DNA of 64,000 nucleotides from Maylandia zebra (lineage: Eukaryota; Chordata; Actinopteri; Cichliformes; Cichlidae), in assembly GCF_041146795.1 (NCBI RefSeq), contig NC_135175.1:33170136-33234135 (forward strand), written 5' to 3'. A program made the position numbers and the translations under genes. The notes under the pieces were generated by a model that saw only the letters and a program-made list of their open reading frames with translations, ran no database searches and was not told where the DNA came from. Shown piece by piece: positions 52,915 to 61,926 of the stretch. Every line of letters starts with the position of its first letter. The first letter of the stretch is position 1.

Positions 52915-55900
52915 TTAGTCATCAGTACTGCCTTTAAAGCAGCAGCTGAACGGCTTCTTCAAAGCTTTTAACACTGCTGAAAAAAACCTGGCAAGTTTGG
53001 ATTTCTTTGGAGGATTCACGAAGCCACCGAGATTCATTGCTATGTGCATCAGAATAGTGTCGTCAAAAGATGAATCTTCTGATATCATTACATTGAAGAA
53101 CTTGTCTGCAGATCCAAACTCCTCGATAAGGCCTTTAGCTGTGGCCTTGACTAATTTATTCATGTTATTATTAAGAATTTTTAGGTATTCGGTGCATCTA
53201 TCTTCAGAAAGTACCAAATCTGTCAGATGGTTGACAACTAAGTCTATTTTTCCTCGATCCAGAAGATTTCTGGCATTTTTGTGCAATTTGTGTTTTATTC
53301 TCATGACCAGAGAAACGCTAAATTGATTTGAAATTAGCCAATCATCAGGTGACACTGATGTTTCTGACAGCTCTTCCTCTGGGTTTTCAGAGGTTGCTGG
53401 CTGACTTTGACCCTCTGTGGGTCCAGAGTGAGACACTAATGCCTGATCACCAATATTCATTGCTAGGTGCTTCAGAATAGTGTCGTCAAAAGATGAATCT
53501 TCTGACAACATTACATCGAAGAACTTGTCTGCAGATCCAAACTCCTTGATAAGACCTTCAGCTGTGGCCTTGACTAATTCAACCCTGTTAATTTTAAGAA
53601 TTTCCAGGGATTCGGTGCATCTCATTTCAGAAAGTACCAAATCTGTCAGATGGTTGATAACTAACTCTAATTTTTCTGGGTCCAGAAGATTTCTGGTATT
53701 TTTTTGCAAATTTTGTGCGATACTTGTGGCTAGAAGAGTACTAAATTGATTGGCAATGAGCTTAGCATGAATTGACACTGATGTTTCTGACAGCTCTTCC
53801 TCTGGGTTTTCAGAGGTTGCTGGCTGACTTTGACCCTCTGTGGGTTCAGAGTGAGACACTAATGCCTGATCACCAATATTCATTGCTAGGTGCTTCAGAA
53901 TAGTGTCGTCAAAAGATGAATCTTCTGACAACATTACATCGAAGAACTTGTCTGCAGATCCAAACTCCTTGATAAGACCTTCAGCTGTGGCCTTGACTAA
54001 TTCAACCCTGTTAATTTTAAGAATTTCCAGGGATTCGGTGCATCTCACTTCAGAAAGTACCAAATCTATCAGATGGTTTATAGCCAAGTCTAATTTTTTT
54101 GGATCCAGAAGATTTCTGGTATTTTTGTGCAAATTTTGTGCGATTCTTGTGGCTAGAAGAGTACTAAATTGATTGGCAACAAGTTTAGCATGAATTGACA
54201 CTGATGTTTCTGACAGCTCTTCCTCTGGGTTTTCAGAGGCTGCTGGCTGACTTTGACCCTCTGTGGGTTCAGAGTGAGACACTAATGCCTGATCACCAAT
54301 ATTCATTGCTAGGTGCTTCAGAATAGTGTCGTCAAAAGATGAATCTTCTGACAACATTACATCGAAGAACTTGTCTGCAGATCCAAACTCCTTGATAAGA
54401 CCTTCAGCTGTGGCCTTGACTAATTCAACCCTGTTCATTTTAAGAATTTCCAGGGATTCGGTGCATCTCATTTCAGAAAGTACCAAATCTGTCAGATGGT
54501 TGATAACTAACTCTAATTTTTCTGGATCCAGAAGATTTCTGGTATTTTTTTGCAAATTTTGTGCGATTCTTGTGGCTAGAAGAGTACTAAATTGATTGGC
54601 AATGAGCTTAGCATGAATTGACACTGATGTTTCTGACAGCTCTTCCTCTGGGTTTTCAGAGGCTGCTGGCTGACTTTGACCCTCTGTGGGTTCAGAGTGA
54701 GACACTAATGCCTGATCACCAATATTCATTGCTAGGTGCTTCAGAATAGTGTCGTCAAAAGATGAATCTTCTGACAACATTACATCGAAGAACTTGTCTG
54801 CAGATCCAAACTCCTTGATAAGACCTTCAGCTGTGGCCTTGACTAATTCAACCCTGTTCATTTTAAGAATTTCCAGGTTTTCTGTGCATCTCACTTCAGA
54901 AAGTACCAAATCTGTCAGATGGTTGATAGCCAAGTCTAATTTTTTTGGATCCAGAAGATTTCTGGTATTTTTGTGCAAATTTTGTGCGATTCTTGTGGCT
55001 AGAAGAGTACTAAATTGATTGGCAATGAGCTTAGCGTGAATTGACACTGATGTTTCTGACAGCTCTTCCTCTGGGTTTTCAGAGGTTGCTGGCTGACTTT
55101 GACCCTCTGTGGGGTCAGTGTCAGAGACTGATGCCTGATCACTGCTTGTATTTGAAACCAGGTCCGGGTCTTCTGCACTCACACAAACTGGCTGATTGGT
55201 GAGATCAGTAACTGGACTTGACTGTGATGTAAACAGTCTGTCGCTTGTTTCACCAGCATCTGCTCCAATCATAACTTCTTCCTTTGATGGGGTCAGCACT
55301 CTTACTATATCTTCCACGGCACCAGAAATTTTGTCATTTATAATAGTTTGGGTTAAAGTTTCATTCTCCAACCAGAAAAGAAGGTTTTGTAAGAACCTTT
55401 CCACTGAATCTTCTACGAGCACATATGGCACCTCAGGAGCAGAGGGTACATTACAGTTACCCTGTGAAGTCTTAGAGAAGTCAGACTCTGAGAGACTTTT
55501 ACCCATTTGCATCGTGGGGGCTGGATATGTTGACTCGACATGGTCGTACACATTTTCTGTCAACTCCCTTGAAAACATCTCCTTACTTGTCAGGTCAAGG
55601 TTTCCTGCCTGGGTTAATTTACTAAACAGCCTATTCATAAGTGGCATAAATTGACTGAAGTTGAGCGGAGAAGAACTTTTAACTGTGGTTTCTAAGGTTG
55701 GTGATTTTCTGGGAACTTCTGAGGGATTTATGTGTTCGCTTTTCCTGGAGTCAGCTCTTTCACTCTCAGGGGAGGTTGCCTGTTGTCTCTGAAAGGTCAA
55801 AAATCCTTTGCTTTTCTTCAAATGATCTTTCAGCTCACTGTTCATTTTTTCAAATTCTATTTTAGCAAACCTGAAGAAGTGTTGTTTTACTTCATCTGGT

Positions 55901-56970
55901 TTTATAATTAGGGCGCATGATGCAAAAAAGTCTTTCACCTTTTTGATCACCAGGTCCACGTCAAAAGCAGGCTTGGGTGAGCTACACTTCTCACTTAATG
56001 TGATATCTTCTGCATCAGGATACTGAATGTTTGCAATTAACACATTTACAATGTCAACTGCAGCTTTATCTGCATGATCTTCATCATGTAAATAATTCAG
56101 ATTGTTGAGGATTGTTTCAACATCACTTTGAGCTTTCTCCTCAGCTTCTGCAAACTCATCACTTTCTTTTTCCTCCACAGGTTGCAGTTCTATGTGACAG
56201 TCCTGGTCATCTTTACTTATCTCTCTGTCTGTACTCCACCTCATGAGAGCCATACTTATTTCTTTAATTGTTCCCATCTCAGAGAGCTTGGATTCAAGAC
56301 TCTCATCACTTGAACTAAAGGAAGTGGGTAAAGCCCCCCTCATGCACAGGCCGCTCAGCTTACCTTTATATTTCTTCAGACATGAGAAAGCATGAGAAAC
56401 CATGCATCTGAGGTTTTTTATGTTTGTTATTTTTCTGGTGACATAAATAGAATCCGGGTTTTCTGGGACTAGAACCCAACCCGAGTTGACTTTATTTGAG
56501 ATCTCCTCCTCAATCATCTGTGTCAGCGCCACAGCGCTTTCACACTCCTCATGGGTGACATGAAGAGCAGCAGCAAAGCTGGTTGAGAGAGAGTCTCCCA
56601 ATACGGGGCTTATTTTTGTCACGGCTAACCTAAGGTATGTCTGGGATGATGCATCATTTAATTGGTCCTGACCTCCTAGAAGTAACGTTTTTATGGTGCT
56701 TGCACTAACTGACTGAATGACATCAGTAATCATATCAGCCAGTGCTACTTGGACATCAGAGTCCCAGATCCCATTTTCTATCAAGCGCCACTGTAATCCA
56801 GAGAGCCTATCGAAACACCCGCTGATAGCAGGTGAAAAAGGCTCTGAATTAATGCGGGTAGGGGTTCTAACACTGGATACAGACATTGTCAATGACCTAA
56901 TTTCGCTACAATTACTTTGGAAATCCGTTTTCAGAAAGCTTTCAGAAAGGGAAGATCGCGGTCTGTACAT
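52915..56970 (-). CDS. Gene copy F: full-length, five repeats, array edge
   Basis: 1351 residues, unrecognised family, one exon. C-F type N-terminus. The first module reads NHLTDLVLSEV (Thr as in C, while B, D and E have Ile), and the last linker reads GDQALVSHSG as in B, so F combines features of different copies. All modules have DKFFDV where D and E have one DKLFDV. Tail intact, no frame damage. It is the last gene before the array boundary; its upstream spacer ends at 59160. Confidence 0.87.
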   Translation of the reverse strand: MYRPRSSLSESFLKTDFQSNCSEIRSLTMSVSSVRTPTRINSEPFSPAISGCFDRLSGLQWRLIENGIWDSDVQVALADMITDVIQSVSASTIKTLLLGGQDQLNDASSQTYLRLAVTKISPVLGDSLSTSFAAALHVTHEECESAVALTQMIEEEISNKVNSGWVLVPENPDSIYVTRKITNIKNLRCMVSHAFSCLKKYKGKLSGLCMRGALPTSFSSSDESLESKLSEMGTIKEISMALMRWSTDREISKDDQDCHIELQPVEEKESDEFAEAEEKAQSDVETILNNLNYLHDEDHADKAAVDIVNVLIANIQYPDAEDITLSEKCSSPKPAFDVDLVIKKVKDFFASCALIIKPDEVKQHFFRFAKIEFEKMNSELKDHLKKSKGFLTFQRQQATSPESERADSRKSEHINPSEVPRKSPTLETTVKSSSPLNFSQFMPLMNRLFSKLTQAGNLDLTSKEMFSRELTENVYDHVESTYPAPTMQMGKSLSESDFSKTSQGNCNVPSAPEVPYVLVEDSVERFLQNLLFWLENETLTQTIINDKISGAVEDIVRVLTPSKEEVMIGADAGETSDRLFTSQSSPVTDLTNQPVCVSAEDPDLVSNTSSDQASVSDTDPTEGQSQPATSENPEEELSETSVSIHAKLIANQFSTLLATRIAQNLHKNTRNLLDPKKLDLAINHLTDLVLSEVRCTENLEILKMNRVELVKATAEGLIKEFGSADKFFDVMLSEDSSFDDTILKHLAMNIGDQALVSHSEPTEGQSQPAASENPEEELSETSVSIHAKLIANQFSTLLATRIAQNLQKNTRNLLDPEKLELVINHLTDLVLSEMRCTESLEILKMNRVELVKATAEGLIKEFGSADKFFDVMLSEDSSFDDTILKHLAMNIGDQALVSHSEPTEGQSQPAASENPEEELSETSVSIHAKLVANQFSTLLATRIAQNLHKNTRNLLDPKKLDLAINHLIDLVLSEVRCTESLEILKINRVELVKATAEGLIKEFGSADKFFDVMLSEDSSFDDTILKHLAMNIGDQALVSHSEPTEGQSQPATSENPEEELSETSVSIHAKLIANQFSTLLATSIAQNLQKNTRNLLDPEKLELVINHLTDLVLSEMRCTESLEILKINRVELVKATAEGLIKEFGSADKFFDVMLSEDSSFDDTILKHLAMNIGDQALVSHSGPTEGQSQPATSENPEEELSETSVSPDDWLISNQFSVSLVMRIKHKLHKNARNLLDRGKIDLVVNHLTDLVLSEDRCTEYLKILNNNMNKLVKATAKGLIEEFGSADKFFNVMISEDSSFDDTILMHIAMNLGGFVNPPKKSKLARFFSAVLKALKKPFSCCFKGSTDD
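52997..55115 (-). repeat. Coding tandem repeat in gene F: 5 x 423 bp
   Basis: H, Q, H, Q, T modules at exact 423-bp spacing. Confidence 0.93.
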
Positions 56971-57019
56971 TTAACGCACGACAACTAAAATGCAAGATTC
57001 AGGTCCCGCTGTTTCACCC

Positions 57020-57149
57020 CTATTTATAGACTCGAGTGGAGGTCACGTGCTGCAAGATCAAAGGCACGTACTGTGACATCAAAGCAGAAAGGAACTGAGC
57101 TGTGTGACGTCATGCCGCGAGCGTTCACCTACATGCACGTGCACACGTG
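57020..57149 (-). promoter_or_regulatory. Core promoter of gene F
   Basis: TATA at about 57021-57029, CRE at 57105-57112, E-boxes to 57149. Confidence 0.65.
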
Positions 57150-57651
57150 AGCGATCACTAATAAATCACAGACGCATCAACGTCGGTGTTGTCAAACTTT
57201 CAATCATACCTGCAGCCAGTTCTTTGAAGCTCTCAAATGGGTTGAATGGCGGCTGTTTTCCACCATCATCGCAGAGCATTCCTCCAGCAGGTCCAACGCC
57301 TGATTCAACAAAACCCGCGACTCCGGCAGCTGTGCTCCGAAGCAGTTTGCTAATGTGATGCTAACTAGCTAATGTGATGCTAACTAGCTAAAGAATCCTA
57401 ACAGGTACTTAAAAAACAAAGGGGACGAAGGAGGAGGAGGAGAAGTGGAGACAGCGACCTGACTGACTGGTTCATCTGAGGCTCTCAGTGGTTCCCTGTC
57501 TCAGCGAGATTCACAACACTTCTTGCAACAAACTCCCGTAACCATGGTTACAGGAGGACGCTCTGTTTGTGGCAGTCATTATCACAGTATGACTCACAAA
57601 GAGACGTTAATAAATATTAATTCATGCAATTTAAACACATTTTTTATTTTA

Positions 57652-57837
57652 CTAATGAGGTGTATAATGGTTTAATATGGCACGACACCCTCGCTGATGT
57701 TGATGCCTAGGAATCTGAAGCAGCTGACTCTCCACCTCTGCTACTGCTGCTCTCCTGTAACCCACGATGAGCTCCTTGGTTTTGTTGATGTTAAGCACCA
57801 GGTTGTTGTCACGGCACCGTGATGTCACGCCCCTCAC
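57652..57837 (-). pseudogene. LINE reverse-transcriptase fragment, unit F
   Basis: Copy of 3049-3234. Confidence 0.6.
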
Positions 57838-57882
57838 CTCTGTCCTGCATGACGTCTCATCTCCATCAGAAATGCATTCAAT

Positions 57883-58363
57883 GAGAAGATTAGACTTTAT
57901 TGATCGACGGCAGGAAAATTTGTGTGTTACCTCAGCTCAGGTAGAGATAGCAGAAGAAAATCCAAAAATCCAAATAAAATATAAACAACTACAAAATAAA
58001 TAAGATAATACACTATATACAACAGTAGCATACACAGTATGTGACTATGGATAGAGTGTTGTGGAAATGCAAGAAATACATTTAATTATTCTTACATTAC
58101 TATTACTATTTAAGCAATAGATATCTAAAAGTATCTATAAGTATAGACATGTACTTGCACACACATCTACACACTAAATATACACATGTATACATATACA
58201 TACACATATACCTGCACACCAGGTAAATGTCCAGTGACTCATGACAGCGTGATTGAGGAGTTATAGAGTCTAACTGCTGTTGGGATCAATGATCTGTGAA
58301 AGCGCTCCTTCCTGCAGTGAGGCTGTTTTGGTCTCTGACAAGGATCTGCTCAGCTCACAGACT
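57883..58363 (-). mobile_element. LINE 3'-end relic, unit F
   Basis: Copy of 3280-3760. Confidence 0.45.
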
Positions 58364-59160
58364 CATGCAGAGGATGATGTGGGTTGTTCGTGATGGATGT
58401 CAGCTTTACTAGCATTTTTAGCACACGATCAAAGTTTCTGTGGATGCTTGAAAAATCTTGAACGTTGAATTCACTGAAGGTTTTAAAAATAATGCTGTAA
58501 TCAGTTTTGTTACAGTTGCAGTGTTGTCTTCTGCTACTGTAGGCCACAGCAGCAGCAGACGACAACACAGGTTGAGTAAGTGGGAGTGGGTGTTTTCAGA
58601 CACAGAAGAACAACTTTAGATTAATCAAATAAAAATGTATTCAGTCAGCTTTCCAAATGTGAATGTTTCAGTTGTCTGTGAGTAGGAACTCAACTCTAAT
58701 AAACTATAAGTTTATTTAACTATAAAAATAGTATGCTTGTTTGCAAAACGTGATGTGCTTCTGCATCTTCACAGAGTTTCTCTCAGTTTGTGGTCGAGAG
58801 TCCTCCAAATGTAAGCATCGAACCAGAGCTAGAATTTGGCTGCTTAATCTTTATTTCACTTCCTGGATGCTGTTTCTGTTTTCCATCAGGGTCGTTCTCA
58901 TGCTTTCTATTCTGATGTAAAGTAACTGGAGGAAAGCAGCTCCCCAGAACAACGATTTGTCTCCAGACATTGGCCACCTCCACCATAGCAGATAACCAGG
59001 AGTGCTCCAAGGATCAGGAAACACTGGGGACTTGAAAAAAATGCAAAAATTATTTCAGATTAAAGTTAATATAAAACGTCAAACACTGTGTGCTTCCTAG
59101 TCAGTGAGATTTAAATTTGATCCCTCTTTGTTTATTGTATGTTGTATGTTTATTATTAAA
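58364..59160. other. Truncated unit F spacer
   Basis: Collinear with the other units up to TTTATTATTAAA, then similarity stops. Private changes: a 3-bp deletion near 58461 and a C-to-T in GTTTTGTTAC near 58505. Confidence 0.85.
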
Positions 59161-59634
59161 CATACTTCACCAATGTACGGTGCAGTTAAATGACATCAGT
59201 CAAGTACAAAACCACATATCAGACAAGCAAACCATTGAATCAACACGAATCACTTAATAATGGAAAAATAAAGGTGTGTTTGGTGTCACAGGTGATTGGA
59301 AGTCAGAGATGAGTCTGACAAAGAAGCAGAAAAACATCTCAATGAGCCATAACTAGAGGTGCATGTAACTACAGGTGCATGTATATCAAATCTTACATTG
59401 TAATGTTAAAACCAAAACCTTTTCCTAACACAGAATTTATTTTAAGTGGTAGTGCTAGTCTTTTAAGCAGAAGCATATTAAAAGCAGTCATACCAAATAC
59501 TGACTTTCAAGCTTTTTAAAATTGTATAAGCTTTGTTTTTAGTATTTATACTATATTGCATGCATGTTCCCATGTTATAATAAATCAATTTTAGGTTCCT
59601 CTTGTTCCGTAACTCACAGCTTTTGTCACTACAG
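59161..59634. other. Unique sequence right of the array, no gene seen
   Basis: AT-rich with no convincing frame. It ends in a splice-acceptor-like TTTTGTCACTACAG just before the zinc-finger fragment. Confidence 0.5.
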
Positions 59635-59990
59635 GAGCAAAGGGGTGTAACCCAGCTGATACCTCGGTGCTCTGATGACACCAACAGAAGTCACTCAGCC
59701 CCCGTAAACAGAGATAAACCACACAGTTTATCCCTGTGGAAAGAAAATTACCACCATGAAGCAGCCAAAAAGACGACAACAAAGTTACAGTGGGGACAGA
59801 CCCTTTAGCTGTGATCAGTGTGGGAAGTCTTTTAATCAAATTAGTCACTTAAAAACACATCAGCTCATCCATGCTGGAGTTAGACCACTCAGCTGTGGCG
59901 AGTGTGGAAAGTCTCAGACTGTGACAAGCGAATCCCCTACACGACCACATAGTTCGCTCTTTCTAACAGTTCTTTATCTGGTTGCTCGTT
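59635..59990 (+). pseudogene. C2H2 zinc-finger gene fragment, decayed
   Basis: An acceptor-like CACTACAG precedes 59635. The frame starting at the ATG 59756 has one complete C2H2 finger ([21 protein letters not shown]) and a second that begins SCGECGKS but loses its helix and histidines ([11 protein letters not shown]). Upstream of 59756 the open frame is a different one (59602-59808), so a frameshift separates the pre-finger exon part from the finger. Intact fish zinc-finger genes of this type have many fingers; this is most likely a dead remnant of a transcription-factor gene. Confidence 0.65.
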
Positions 59991-60958
59991 CGTACAATAC
60001 TCGGTTGCTTTTCAGCTGCAACCCCACTCACAACAACAACCTCAGGTCCCGACACGTCTTATGCAGGGGAGGCGTGATGAACTGATGGAGCTGCAGTCTG
60101 TCAGCCTCCCCTGTAGCTGCGCCACAAACCAGTCCCCGCTGCACAGACCCTATCTGGGAAACTGGTTCCAGAGCCTGAGCATTGTGTTGAAGCAGTATCT
60201 CTGATTCTGTTCTGATGTCCCGATTGTAATCAAACTGCAACGAAAAGCATTAAACCGTCTGTCAGCTGAGTTGTTGTGGCATGAATGTTCATCATGAATT
60301 GTTGAAAAATTGTAGCAACAAAGTCTTTTAAGTATTTTTGTAATGGCTGAACGCAGTTTTTGCACAATTGGAAACGAGTGGGAGATGTAACAAAGGTGAA
60401 TCTTTATTTAGGCTGTTGTCTGACTGCAGAATTACAAAGTCCAAGTGCAGAATGATAAAGTTCATGAGATTAAAAAGCAAATTAATTCCACTGTCCTTCA
60501 TAAACAGAAGACACCACCATTTAAACACAGAAAGCCAACAAAACAGGTGAAGATGATCAATGACAATGAGAGAGGAGAGGGACGTAAAACGAAACATGAA
60601 ATGTTTCTGACAGTTGACCGCCAAAATAAAATGGGACATATCCGGTGTGAATATCGAACTCAACAGGGAAACAGACACAGGGATAAACCCCACGGAATAA
60701 AGACTCCAAACATGCTCAAGAACAAAAGAAGAGTATTAAACGATACCGTAAACACCTAACAAAGAGTTCAACATTGTAAAACTCAAGGTCAGTCCCAGAG
60801 GACCCGTCCCAGCTGGTCACATTGTACAAATGTTTGGACAAATTTACTTGTAATCAGAAGGTTTTTCAGACCTGATTGCGTTTTTCTTCCCTAGTGCTCT
60901 TTTGAAATCTCTCTGATGATTTTTAATTTGAGATCAGATAACTCAGGCTTTCTGCTCC
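59991..60958. other. Region between zinc-finger fragment and LRR gene
   Basis: A plus-strand frame of 104 codons (60445-60759) is Lys/Arg-rich and includes HRDKPHG, reminiscent of a zinc-finger linker, but has no complete motif; probably further decay of the zinc-finger gene. The 3' untranslated region of the LRR gene may extend into 60700-60958 on the minus strand. Confidence 0.35.
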
Positions 60959-61347
60959 CTACTCCTCAGGCGGACTCTCTTCTAGGCTCTCCTGACTGTT
61001 CCCTTTACATGCTGATGATGTGTCTTGTAAATCTGGATCCCATTCCAGCAGGACGCTCCTCTTCTTCAGACAGTACCTCAGCTGCTCTCTCTCCTGACAG
61101 TCAGCTGTCCACCTCTGCATGGCCAGTCGAGCCAGCGCCGGCATTTGAGGCAGAGCTCGGAGCAGAGCGGGCAGCCAGGCTGAGCACGGAGCAGAGGTTG
61201 AAGGTCGCAAACTGACATCCACGTCTTCCAGAGAGCCCAGACCTCCTGCTGCAAACAGACTGCACCAACCGTTGTCTCCCACCAAGCTGTTGTAGGACAG
61301 ATCCAGTGCACGGAGTGAGGAGAGACAGCCCCGTCTGCACACGGCAG
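60959..61347 (-). CDS. lrrc31: LRR gene, last exon
   Basis: Acceptor CTCTGTGCAG lies just right of 61347. It encodes one more LRR (LRALDLSYNSLVGDNG), a half repeat (LEDVDVS) and a C-terminal Glu-rich tail with the stop at 60959-60961. Confidence 0.75.
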
Positions 61348-61870
61348 CTGCACAGAGGAAGAGGACCCATTGATAACTGATCACTTTATGCCTGTTCACT
61401 TTACTGTTTTGTTCACAATGTTTCTGATGGAGACAAAAATAACACCGAATAGTTTCATTGTTGTGTTTTATACGACAGCTACAGATGCTGGCAGCATGAA
61501 ATAAATGAAAGAAATATCAATTTCCTTCAGGCTTTACTTGTCTTAATATACATTTATGTAGCCTAATGATCCACTACAGACCAAAAAAGAAAAAGTATAA
61601 TGTCATTATGTGTTAGTTACCCAGATGTTGCATGTCATCAGTGGTGAGCTCGCAGCTGCAAAGACGGAGCTCGCTGACGACTGATGGCTGCAGAGCATCC
61701 AGCAGGAGCGCCAAGTGACCGCCAACCACTTTACACCAGGAAATATCCACCGTGCGCAGATAGGACACCCCCAGGGCTGATGCATAAACACAAAGTTTTC
61801 ACCATTTCAGGCTAGAGGGTGGAAGAGGTATTCGGGGAGAATGACTTGAAGGAAAACTTCTACAACTAAA

Positions 61871-61926
<56 letters not shown>

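Larger units (their letters stand above)
1..59160. repeat. Tandem array of about 8.15-kb gene-bearing units (A-F)
   Basis: Units begin at about 1 (A), 13714 (B), 28786 (C), 36507 (D), 44657 (E) and 52807 (F), each marked by the same sequence AAGTCGAATGAAATAG. D-to-E and E-to-F spacing is exactly 8150 bp and the units differ by only scattered substitutions and small indels. C is 7721 bp because its gene lacks one 429-bp block. A is shorter in the gene but enlarged by a BEL/Pao insertion. B carries a 10.47-kb insertion and has lost most of its spacer. The last unit is cut at 59160, where similarity to the other units stops inside the spacer. The left end lies outside the window. Confidence 0.97.

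Noticed and set aside
36507-59160. Array as a pure assembly duplication
   Set aside because: Units D, E and F carry private substitutions and a 3-bp deletion, and C differs by a whole module, so at least several units are real. The exact copy number still needs reads.
60445-60759. 104-codon Lys/Arg-rich plus-strand frame
   Set aside because: No complete domain and no splice or start context. Possibly decayed zinc-finger sequence, so not called as a gene.
61101-61370. Alternative minus-strand frames over the last LRR exon
   Set aside because: The frame ending at 60959 carries the LRR pattern and fits the phase-1 splicing; the others do not.
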